Shown: positions 1 to 5,035 of the stretch, piece by piece | How positions within the stretch are numbered: position 1 is the stretch's first letter | Layout: each line of letters starts with the position of its first letter | NCBI GenBank assembly: GCA_013698385.1 | Contig: JACCVB010000249.1 | Span: 1 to 6,024, forward strand | DNA length: 6,024 nt | Origin: Chloroflexota bacterium | GTDB lineage: Bacteria > Chloroflexota > Limnocylindria > Limnocylindrales > CSP1-4 | Reading direction: 5' to 3' | Made by a program: the position numbers and the translations under genes | The notes under the pieces: model-generated | The model's input: the letters and a program-made list of their open reading frames with translations, nothing else | Told to the model about the DNA's origin: nothing | The model's database searches: none

Positions 1-91
1 CGGGCTCGTAGCTCCAGCGGACCGCATAGAAATCGAGGATGCGGGCCATCTCCGCCTCGCTGGCGTGGGCGAACGGGGTGCTGGAGTCCAT
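1..91 (-). CDS. Partial uncharacterised protein, N-terminal 30 residues
   Basis: Read on the minus strand, an ATG at 91-89 opens a frame that stays open to the left edge, giving MDSSTPFAHASEAEMARILD and then FYAVRWSYEP. Only the N-terminus is present; the rest lies outside the window. The pattern FAH-S-E-x-x-x-x-x-ILDFY-x-x-x-W-x-YEP resembles, from memory, the start of a conserved hypothetical protein of Actinomycetota and Chloroflexota whose later part looks like a small PD-(D/E)XK-type nuclease fold; that part cannot be seen here. The start has no Shine-Dalgarno but a TACACT box lies 8 nt upstream, as for other first genes here. It is transcribed divergently from csoR and could share control with it, although the CsoR operator sits over 130 bases away, next to csoR. 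Function is unknown; confidence concerns the gene being real. Confidence 0.72.
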   Translation of the reverse strand, partial: MDSSTPFAHASEAEMARILDFYAVRWSYEP

Positions 92-99
92 CGGCGGCG

Positions 100-105
100 A
101 GTGTA
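100..105 (-). promoter_or_regulatory. Putative -10 box (TACACT) of the left-edge gene
   Basis: On the minus strand TACACT fits the TANNNT -10 consensus and is followed by 8 nt (CGCCGCCG) and then the ATG at 91. Transcription would begin at or next to the start codon, giving a leaderless mRNA, which agrees with the absence of a Shine-Dalgarno sequence. I see no clear -35 element. The call rests mainly on the same spacing recurring before three other genes in the window. Confidence 0.4.
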
Positions 106-219
106 CCCGAGGCGAGCCCCTGAGGCAGCGACGGTGCGGTGGGCGACCGCTCGCGAGGCGATGATCCGGCACGACCGGCGTGTCCGTCGGGCCGGCCCGG
201 TCATACCGTGAAAGCTGGG

Positions 220-249
220 TTGCGTGAGGATACCCCCGGTGGGTATGAT
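220..249 (+). promoter_or_regulatory. csoR promoter (-35 TTGCGT, -10 TATGAT), leaderless
   Basis: TTGCGT at 220-225 and TATGAT at 244-249 are separated by 18 bp. TATGAT matches the sigma-70-type TATAAT consensus in five of six bases. The csoR ATG begins 6 nt after the -10 box, so the predicted transcription start is at or within a base of the A of ATG. No Shine-Dalgarno precedes the ATG. The CsoR operator covers the spacer and the first half of the -10 box, so repressor binding would directly block RNA polymerase. Confidence 0.65.
230..246 (+). promoter_or_regulatory. CsoR-type operator (inverted repeat)
   Basis: The sequence ATACCC-CCGGT-GGGTAT is a perfect 6-bp inverted repeat with a 5-bp spacer. 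A/T ends followed by a C tract and a mirrored G tract is the known layout of operators bound by CsoR-family tetramers, for instance at copper-responsive csoR and copZA promoters. It lies 9 bp before the csoR start and overlaps the -10 box at 244-249, which predicts negative autoregulation relieved by Cu(I). I found no second copy in the window, so any copper efflux targets must lie elsewhere. Confidence 0.75.
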
Positions 250-255
250 GACGTC

Positions 256-615
256 ATGGCAACCACGACCCCGACGCGCCGCACGGAGCCGGCGGCCGAT
301 CCCAGCCACTTTCGTCACAGCTACACGAAGGACACCGCCCAGCTGATGCGCCGCCTGTCGCGCATGGAGGGTCAGGTCCGCGGCATCGCCCGGATGATCG
401 AACGCGAGGAGTATTGCGTCGACATCCTCCAGCAGACGGCTGCCCTGCGCGCCGCGGTCGACGCGCTGTCCATCCTGGTCCTCGAGGACCATGTCCAGGG
501 CTGCGTCCGAACCGCAGCCGAGCAGGGCAACGCGGACCAGTACGTCGACGAGGTGATCGACGTCGTTCGACGCACGCTTGGCCGCCCGATCCGTGGCGGT
601 TCGCGGGGGGCCTGA
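256..615 (+). CDS. csoR: Copper-sensing transcriptional repressor CsoR
   Basis: A 119-residue all-helical repressor of the CsoR/RcnR (DUF156) family that binds operator DNA as a tetramer and releases it on binding Cu(I). The family signature RLSRMEGQVRGIARMIE is at about residues 33-49. The metal site is complete: Cys54, His79 and Cys83 keep the spacing of the Cys36-His61-Cys65 triad of Mycobacterium tuberculosis CsoR, and Tyr53 and Glu99 fall where its second-shell Tyr35 and Glu81 lie. This points to copper rather than nickel (RcnR), formaldehyde (FrmR) or persulfide (CstR) sensing. About 20 variable residues precede the core. ATG 256 is chosen because it follows the promoter and operator; a longer in-frame start at 139 would place the operator inside the gene. 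No copper ATPase or chaperone is adjacent, so it is an orphan repressor here. Confidence 0.93.
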   Translation: MATTTPTRRTEPAADPSHFRHSYTKDTAQLMRRLSRMEGQVRGIARMIEREEYCVDILQQTAALRAAVDALSILVLEDHVQGCVRTAAEQGNADQYVDEVIDVVRRTLGRPIRGGSRGA

Positions 616-648
616 CGTCGGCCCGCCGGCGCGGACCGCGACACGGGA

Positions 649-695
649 GACTTATCCACCAACCGGAGCGGCCCGCAGGACTTCGTGGATAAGTC
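649..695. repeat. Perfect 11-bp inverted repeat of two DnaA-box-like sites
   Basis: GACTTATCCAC at 649-659 is mirrored exactly by GTGGATAAGTC at 685-695, with a 25-bp spacer. Each arm contains TTATCCAC, eight of nine bases of the DnaA box TTATCCACA; the full sites are TTATCCACC at 652-660 on plus and TTATCCACG on minus (692-684). The second arm ends 2 bp before the -35 of the predicted rsmG promoter. CAACCG at 660-665 can also pair with CGGTTG at 695-700, a crossing arrangement. rsmG (gidB) often lies near oriC, so this may be part of an origin, a DnaA-controlled promoter, or a replication remnant. An alternative is a stem that ends csoR transcripts, but the loop is long and no T run follows. 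The repeat is certain; its function is inference. Confidence 0.6.
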
Positions 696-697
696 GG

Positions 698-727
698 TTG
701 ACGAGGCCCGGCCTTCCGCCGTACCTT
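698..727 (+). promoter_or_regulatory. Predicted promoter for the small ORF and rsmG
   Basis: TTGACG at 698-703 (five of six bases of TTGACA) and TACCTT at 722-727 (TANNNT) are separated by 18 bp. Transcription would start near 734, giving a leader of about 60 nt before the small ORF at 794 and about 170 nt before rsmG. This is one of the best -35 elements in the window. Its upstream edge touches the DnaA-box-like inverted repeat, so a protein bound there could affect it. Confidence 0.5.
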
Positions 728-793
728 CCGACTTCCGCACTGGGGCCACTGGCAGGGTAACGCGGTCCACGAGGGGTTCGGGGAGACCCGACC

Positions 794-907
794 ATGAACC
801 GGATGGATCGCGGAAGACCGAACCGGCGCCCATGGTGCGAGAAGAGTCCGCCGCCGGGAGCGGCGACGCGCACGATCGGCACGCGAGTCATCGGAGACGT
901 GCCGTGA
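794..907 (+). CDS. Possible 37-residue small ORF coupled to rsmG
   Basis: ATG 794 follows a strong Shine-Dalgarno (GGGGAG at 780-785, 8 nt gap) and opens a 37-codon frame ending in TGA at 905-907. It begins MNRMDRGRPNRRPWCEKSPP and is rich in Arg and Pro, with one Cys and no membrane segment. Its stop overlaps the rsmG start as GTGA at 904-907, the usual layout for translational coupling. It matches no protein I recognise and is not ribosomal protein L34. It may be a small protein, a leader peptide whose translation delivers ribosomes to rsmG, or a chance frame: the rsmG frame is also open here, and GC-rich DNA makes short open frames common. The ribosome-binding site and overlap are the only positive evidence. 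Confidence 0.4.
   Translation: MNRMDRGRPNRRPWCEKSPPPGAATRTIGTRVIGDVP
893..897 (+). promoter_or_regulatory. Shine-Dalgarno deciding the rsmG start
   Basis: GGAGA at 893-897 lies 6 nt before GTG 904. It supports that GTG over the in-frame ATG codons at 685 and 832, neither of which has a recognisable ribosome-binding site. Confidence 0.65.
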
Positions 908-1677
908 ACGTCCAGCGCGAGCCGCTCCCGACGCGCGTCGATGAGACCCCTGACCTGCCTGCCGCCTATCACGCCGCGCTCGCCTCGGCGCTGACGGAGC
1001 TCGACCTGGATCTCGAGCCGCGGGCTCGCGCGGTCATCGACGGGCACGTCCGCCTGCTCCTCGCCTGGACCCCGTTCATCAACCTGACCTCGATCCGGGA
1101 CCCGGCGGCGGTCGCCCTGGCGCATGTCGCCGACAGCCTGACGGCCGTTGTCGTCTTGCGCGAGCACGGCATCGACCGCTTCCTGGATCTCGGTTCGGGC
1201 GGCGGCCTGCCGGGGATCCCGCTCGCCGCAGCCCTGCCGGCGAGCCGGGTCTGCCTCGTGGAACCGACCGGCAAGAAGGCACGCTTCCTGGGCACGGTCG
1301 TCGACGCCACTGAAGCGGCCGCGTCGATCCGGGTCACGTGTGCCCGAGCCGAAGCCCTGGCGGGCGACCCGGAACATCGCGCCGCATGGCCGGCGGTGAC
1401 TGCCCGGGCGGTCACCTCCACCGCCGACCTCATCGAACTCGCCTTCCCGCTGCTCGAAGCAGGCGGCATCCTCGTCGCCTGGAAACGCGGCGACCTCACC
1501 GACGAGCTGACGGCCGCCCGGCGCGCCGCAACGGCCCTCGGCGGCGGCGTGATCCGGCAGCATCCGGTGACCCTCACGGGACTGGCCGGCCACGTCCTGG
1601 TCACGGTCCGACGGACCGGTCGGGTCCCGGACGGCTACCCACGCGACCCGTCGGAGCGTAAGCGTCGACCATGGTGA
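904..1677 (+). CDS. rsmG: 16S rRNA (guanine-N7)-methyltransferase RsmG
   Basis: RsmG (GidB) methylates N7 of a guanine in the 530 loop of 16S rRNA (G527 in E. coli) using S-adenosylmethionine; its loss gives low-level streptomycin resistance in several bacteria. From GTG 904 the protein has 257 residues, slightly longer than the usual 205-240 because of a variable N-terminus. Family landmarks appear in order: INLTSIRDP at about 59-67, HVADSL soon after, the SAM-binding motif FLDLGSGGGLPGIPL at 93-107, a VEPTGKKARFL stretch after the second strand, the ARAV segment, and a basic C-terminus resembling the family's YPR-x-P-x-x-x-KRKPL ending. The usual Ser/Asp after the second strand is Pro here (VEP). 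The start is set by GGAGA at 893-897 and overlaps the stop of the preceding small ORF. No parA, parB, mnmG or rnpA is adjacent in the window, though rsmG often has such neighbours. Confidence 0.93.
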   Translation: MNVQREPLPTRVDETPDLPAAYHAALASALTELDLDLEPRARAVIDGHVRLLLAWTPFINLTSIRDPAAVALAHVADSLTAVVVLREHGIDRFLDLGSGGGLPGIPLAAALPASRVCLVEPTGKKARFLGTVVDATEAAASIRVTCARAEALAGDPEHRAAWPAVTARAVTSTADLIELAFPLLEAGGILVAWKRGDLTDELTAARRAATALGGGVIRQHPVTLTGLAGHVLVTVRRTGRVPDGYPRDPSERKRRPW

Positions 1678-1715
1678 CCGGCCGGCCATCGGCACGTGCG
1701 GAGCGCCTCGGCTGC

Positions 1716-1721
1716 TACCCT
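1716..1721 (+). promoter_or_regulatory. Putative -10 box of the metallophosphoesterase gene
   Basis: TACCCT fits TANNNT and lies exactly 8 nt before ATG 1730, the same gap as at the left-edge gene and uspA. No Shine-Dalgarno precedes the ATG, so a leaderless mRNA is predicted. I see no convincing -35. Read-through from rsmG, which ends at 1677, is also possible. Confidence 0.42.
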
Positions 1722-1729
1722 GAGCGCCG

Positions 1730-2452
1730 ATGCGGATCGCCGTCCTGTCGGACATCCACAGCAACCTCGTGGCCCTCGATGCGGTCCTTGCGCATGCCGA
1801 GGCGCTGGACGCCGTCTGGCACCTTGGCGATGTCGTGGGCTACGGCCCGGAGCCCGACGGCGTCGTCGCGCGCCTGGCCGAGGTGGGCGCCGTGGGCGTT
1901 CGCGGCAACCACGATGCGGCGGCCATCGGCGGCCTCGAGATCGAGTGGTTCAATCCCGAAGCCCGGACCGCGATCGAGTGGACGCGGGACCACATCTCCC
2001 CGGCGACCCGGGGCTGGCTGGCCGCCCACCCGGAGGTTCGGGTGATGAGCGACATCACCCTGGTCCATGGCAGCCCGCGCGATCCCCTGCGCGAGTACAT
2101 CACGTCCGAGGCCATCGCCGGCACCAACCTCGAAGAACTCGCCACACCGCACGGCTTGCACGGCCACACGCACGTACCGGTCGCCTTCGTCGCGAACGGC
2201 GACCAGGTGCGTCGGTGCGACCCGCCCGCCGACGTCCCACAGGCCTTCGCCGGGGAGCGCAGTCTGCTCAACCCGGGCAGCGTCGGTCAGCCAAGGGACG
2301 GGGATCCCAGGGCCTCATACCTCGTCCTCGATCCCGAGACGATGACCGCCACGTGGCACCGGGTGGACTATGACATCGCCGCCGTGCAGGCCGCGATGCG
2401 GGCCGCCGCCCTCCCCGGCCGCCTGATCGACCGACTGGCGTTCGGCGAATGA
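1730..2452 (+). CDS. Metallophosphoesterase, YfcE/MJ0936-type
   Basis: A 240-residue calcineurin-like phosphoesterase (Metallophos_2 group) that should hydrolyse a phosphodiester or phosphomonoester with two divalent metal ions in the cytosol. All metal-ligand motifs are present: Asp8-x-His10 in SDIHSN, Gly33-Asp34 in HLGDVVGYGP, Gly59-Asn60-His61-Asp62, His113 in VHGSP, and Gly145-His146-Thr147-His148. NPGSVGQPRDGDPRASY near the C-terminus is characteristic of this subgroup. There is no signal peptide or membrane segment, and length is normal. The physiological substrate is unknown; relatives have been tested mainly on artificial phosphodiesters or act on cyclic nucleotides, so a cyclic-nucleotide role beside a potentially cyclic-di-nucleotide-regulated permease is tempting but unsupported. 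ATG 1730 is preferred because of the -10 box 8 nt before it and because the conserved first strand begins at residue 2. Confidence 0.9.
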   Translation: MRIAVLSDIHSNLVALDAVLAHAEALDAVWHLGDVVGYGPEPDGVVARLAEVGAVGVRGNHDAAAIGGLEIEWFNPEARTAIEWTRDHISPATRGWLAAHPEVRVMSDITLVHGSPRDPLREYITSEAIAGTNLEELATPHGLHGHTHVPVAFVANGDQVRRCDPPADVPQAFAGERSLLNPGSVGQPRDGDPRASYLVLDPETMTATWHRVDYDIAAVQAAMRAAALPGRLIDRLAFGE

Positions 2453-2563
2453 CCATGATCGGCCGGTGATGCCTCGATGATCGGCGGACGGCGACCGCTC
2501 CAGGGTCGAAAGCCCGGTGACCGGCGCGTGCGCGTCGAGCGGCCACACGCCGCCTTCTTCCGC

Positions 2564-2569
2564 TACACC
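2564..2569 (+). promoter_or_regulatory. Weak candidate -10 box before the permease
   Basis: TACACC lies 12 nt before ATG 2582. It lacks the final T of TANNNT and has no recognisable -35, so it is only a candidate. If used, the mRNA would have a leader of about 5 nt. I see no other promoter and no clear terminator in the 129 bases between the phosphoesterase and this ATG; a 9-bp direct repeat ATGATCGGC at 2455-2463 and 2477-2485 is probably trivial. Confidence 0.2.
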
Positions 2570-2581
2570 GGCCCCAACGAG

Positions 2582-4495
2582 ATGACGGCCAAGGAGGCCG
2601 CCAGCATCCCGACGACCCCCGGGCAACGGCTGCTCGCCCGGATCCGCGGCATCGTCCTTGGCCGACCGCTGGCGTCCGAGGAGGAACTCGGCGAGCGCCT
2701 GTCCAAGCGCAAGGCGCTGGCCATCTTCAGTTCCGACGCGATCAGTTCATCGGCCTACGCCACGGAGGAGATCCTGCGCGCGTTCCTGCTGGCGGGCGCC
2801 GCCCTGGCCGCCTTCAGCTTCGCCCTCCCGGTGTCCATCGCCATCGCCGTGCTGCTCGGGATCGTCGCCTTCTCCTACCGCCAGGTGTGCATCGCCTACC
2901 CCAACGGCGGCGGCTCCTACTCCGTCTCGAAGGAGAACTTCGGTCGACTGGCCTCGCTTATCGCGGCGTCCGCGCTGCTGATCGACTACAACCTGACCGT
3001 CGCGGTGTCGACCTCCTCGGCCGTCGAGCAGATCGCGTCCGCCGTGCCCGCCCTGGCGCCCATCTCCGTGGCCATCGCCGTGACCGCGATCGGCCTCATC
3101 ACGATCGGCAACCTGCGCGGGCTGCGCGAGGCCGGCAACATCTTTGCCGTCCCGACCTACCTCTTCCTGTTCAGCGCCCTGTTGATGATCGGGATCGGGT
3201 TGTACCGGATCATCGTCCTGGGCGATACCCGGGCGCCCTCTCCGGAGGCGATCGCCTCGGCCACCAGGACGACGGAGGCCGTGGGCGCCCTCATCCTGCT
3301 GCGGGCCTTCGCCTCAGGGGCGGTGGCGCTGACCGGCACGGAGGCGATCGCGACCGGCGTGCCGGCGTTCAAGCCCCCCGAGTCGAAGAATGCCGCGGCG
3401 ACGTTGATGGTCATGGCCGGTGTGCTGGGCGTGCTGTTCGTGGGGATCACCTTCCTGGCCACCAGCTTCGGGGTCGTGCCGATCGAGGAGCCGGTGAAGC
3501 AGACGGTCATCTCGCAGGTCGCGGGAATCGTCTTCGGCGGGGATTCGATCGGCTTCTACCTGTTCCAGGCCTTTACGGCACTGCTCTTGTTCCTGGCCGC
3601 GAACACCTCCTTTGCGGCCTTCCCGCGTCTCGTCGCCGTGCTCGCCAACGACGGCTTCTTTCCGCGCCAATTCTCTCTCCGGGGCGATCGACTGGCCTTT
3701 TCCGCGGGAATCGTCGCTCTGGGTCTCCTCGCGGCGAGCCTGGTCGTGATCTTCGGGGGCGATACGCACGCCCTGATCCCGCTCTATGCCGTGGGCGTGT
3801 TCATCGACTTCACGATCGCCCAGGCGGGCATGGTCCGGCATTGGTACCGGGAGCGACCGCCGGGATGGCGAGCGCGGATCGCGATCAACGCCGTCGGTTG
3901 TGCCGCCACCGGCGTCGTCGCCGTCGTCGTCACCACGATCAAGTTCCTCGACGGAGCCTACCTGGTCATCTTGCTCATCCCCATCCTCGTGGCCACGATG
4001 CTCTTCATCCGGCGCGAATACAACGCCCAGGAGAAGGAACTGCACGTCCGTGATGACATCGTGATCGAGGGACCGCATCGCGAGCAGCGCGTCGTCGTCC
4101 CGGTCAACGGCATCGACCGGGCCGTGATCCAGGCGGTCAACTTCGGGCGCACGATGAGCCCGGACATCCGGGCGGTGTTCGTGACCGACGATCCCGACGA
4201 GGGCGACGCCCTGCGCCGGCGCTGGGAGCGCCAGCTGCCGACCGTGCCGCTCGTCATCGTGGAGTCCCCCTATCGCGCGGTCATCTCGCCGTTCATCGCC
4301 TACCTCGACGTCCTGGACCAGGCCTGGCCGCCGGACAAGGATGCCCCGATCACGGTCGTGGTCGTGCCCGAATTCGTGGCGCGCCACTGGTGGGACCGAT
4401 TGCTGTATAACCGGACGGCCCGGCGCCTCAAAGCCGCGCTTCTGGGACGCGAGCACACGGTCGTCGCCGACGTGCCCTACCGTCGCCAACACTGA
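2582..4495 (+). CDS. APC-superfamily permease, KimA-like potassium importer
   Basis: A 637-residue inner-membrane transporter. The N-terminal segment LGRPLASEEELGERLSKRKA and the first helix motif IFSSDAISSSAYATEEIL (48-65) closely resemble Bacillus subtilis KimA (YdaO), a K+/H+ symporter; Asp52 and Tyr59 align with KimA Asp36 and Tyr43, recalled as K+-site residues. About twelve hydrophobic segments run to about residue 475. Residues 479-637 form a soluble domain with strands REQRVVVPVNG, RAVFVTDD and ITVVVVPEF, resembling the USP-like C-terminal domain of KimA, which binds c-di-AMP. Total and domain lengths match KimA (607). The following uspA and trkA genes support a K+ role. Many databases call such proteins amino acid permeases, and another substrate is possible. 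The start is uncertain: an in-frame ATG at 2477 would add 35 polar, arginine-rich residues and has no ribosome-binding site; 2582 is preferred because similarity to KimA begins only after it. Confidence 0.85.
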   Translation: MTAKEAASIPTTPGQRLLARIRGIVLGRPLASEEELGERLSKRKALAIFSSDAISSSAYATEEILRAFLLAGAALAAFSFALPVSIAIAVLLGIVAFSYRQVCIAYPNGGGSYSVSKENFGRLASLIAASALLIDYNLTVAVSTSSAVEQIASAVPALAPISVAIAVTAIGLITIGNLRGLREAGNIFAVPTYLFLFSALLMIGIGLYRIIVLGDTRAPSPEAIASATRTTEAVGALILLRAFASGAVALTGTEAIATGVPAFKPPESKNAAATLMVMAGVLGVLFVGITFLATSFGVVPIEEPVKQTVISQVAGIVFGGDSIGFYLFQAFTALLLFLAANTSFAAFPRLVAVLANDGFFPRQFSLRGDRLAFSAGIVALGLLAASLVVIFGGDTHALIPLYAVGVFIDFTIAQAGMVRHWYRERPPGWRARIAINAVGCAATGVVAVVVTTIKFLDGAYLVILLIPILVATMLFIRREYNAQEKELHVRDDIVIEGPHREQRVVVPVNGIDRAVIQAVNFGRTMSPDIRAVFVTDDPDEGDALRRRWERQLPTVPLVIVESPYRAVISPFIAYLDVLDQAWPPDKDAPITVVVVPEFVARHWWDRLLYNRTARRLKAALLGREHTVVADVPYRRQH

Positions 4496-4538
4496 TCGAG
4501 CCCGCCTTGATCGGCCCCAGACCGGTTGATCCGTCACT

Positions 4539-4568
4539 ATGACCGGCGCAGAAGCACGGTGGTATCGT
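4539..4568 (+). promoter_or_regulatory. uspA-trkA promoter (-35 ATGACC, -10 TATCGT), leaderless
   Basis: ATGACC at 4539-4544 (four of six bases of TTGACA) and TATCGT at 4563-4568 (TANNNT) are separated by 18 bp. ATG 4577 follows the -10 box by 8 nt, so a leaderless transcript is predicted for an operon of uspA and both trkA genes. This would let them be expressed apart from the permease, which ends at 4495. Confidence 0.5.
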
Positions 4569-4576
4569 GGCCGCTC

Positions 4577-5035
4577 ATGCCGGAACTCGTCGCCCCTCTC
4601 TTCCAACGCGCCGTGGTCGCGCTCAACGGTGGACCGAGCGACGCTCGGATCGTGCGCCTGGCGGCAGAGCAGGCCAGTCGGTCGAAAGGCGAGTTGATCG
4701 CCGTGCATGTCGTGGAGATCGACTGGACCCTTCCGCTCGACGCGGACATCGCCGGCCGTTCGGACGAGGCGCAGCGCGTCCTGGACATGGCCGAGGGCAT
4801 CGCCGAATCGGTCAAGGTCCGGATGGAGCCCGTCCTGCTCCAGGCCCGCGACGTGGGGGCCGCCATCGTGGATGAGACGACAGAGCGCGGAGCGGATCTG
4901 CTCGTGGTCGGCGTGCCGTACCGGACCCGGTTCGGCGGCGAGTTCGCGATCGGGCGGACCATCCCCTACATCCTCCAGAACACGCCATGCGCCGTCTGGG
5001 TCGTGCGCGAGCCCATGCCCGAGGAGGTAGCGTGA
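4577..5035 (+). CDS. UspA-family universal stress protein, degenerate ATP motif
   Basis: A 152-residue single-domain universal stress protein with the expected alternating fold: strand one VVALNGG (13-19), strand two ELIAVHVVE (39-47), strand ADLLVVG (106-112), and a terminal TPCAVWVVRE (136-145). The nucleotide-binding signature Gly-2x-Gly-9x-Gly-(Ser/Thr) is altered: Gly112 is followed by Tyr115 instead of Gly, and the next Gly is 126, followed by Arg127 and Thr128. The usual Asp after strand one is Asn17. ATP binding is therefore doubtful, and it may bind another ligand or a protein partner. Its position between a KimA-like permease and trkA genes suggests a regulatory role in K+ transport (inference). 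ATG 4577 is chosen because it lies 8 nt after TATCGT and just before strand one; an in-frame start at 4526 would include the promoter. Its stop overlaps the next start (GTGA). Confidence 0.88.
   Translation: MPELVAPLFQRAVVALNGGPSDARIVRLAAEQASRSKGELIAVHVVEIDWTLPLDADIAGRSDEAQRVLDMAEGIAESVKVRMEPVLLQARDVGAAIVDETTERGADLLVVGVPYRTRFGGEFAIGRTIPYILQNTPCAVWVVREPMPEEVA
5021..5027 (+). promoter_or_regulatory. Shine-Dalgarno deciding the first trkA start
   Basis: GAGGAGG, a near-perfect anti-16S match, ends 4 nt before GTG 5032 and lies inside the end of uspA. It fixes GTG 5032 rather than the in-frame ATG at 4987, which lies far upstream of the conserved first strand. Confidence 0.75.

Noticed and set aside
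189..198. GGGCCGGCCC palindrome upstream of csoR
   Set aside because: A pure G/C palindrome is expected by chance in such GC-rich DNA and has no positional link to the promoter.
139..255. N-terminal extension of csoR from an ATG at 139
   Set aside because: It would put the operator and promoter inside the coding region, the added residues resemble no CsoR, and ATG 256 has a well-placed -10 box.
630..640. CGCGG-A-CCGCG inverted repeat after csoR
   Set aside because: A one-base loop cannot form a stable hairpin and no T run follows.
652..1764. Long open frame on the minus strand opposite rsmG
   Set aside because: It mirrors the codon pattern of rsmG, is low in hydrophobic residues and rich in Arg/Gly/Asp, and shows no family motif: a GC-rich antisense artefact.
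2477..2581. N-terminal extension of the permease from ATG 2477
   Set aside because: The extra 35 residues are arginine-rich and polar, unlike KimA-type N-termini, and there is no ribosome-binding site; it cannot be excluded without alignment.
2887..4053. 388-codon plus-strand frame inside the permease
   Set aside because: It overlaps clear transmembrane coding sequence in another frame and is Arg/Gly-rich with no domain.
4509..4531. Possible terminator hairpin between permease and uspA
   Set aside because: The 8-bp stem needs two G-U pairs, has a 7-nt loop, and no T run follows; too weak to call a terminator.
3314..4708. 464-codon open frame on the minus strand opposite the permease
   Set aside because: Its translation is dominated by Asp, Arg, His and Glu, has no recognisable domain, and runs across the permease stop and into uspA; explained by antisense of hydrophobic GC-rich codons.
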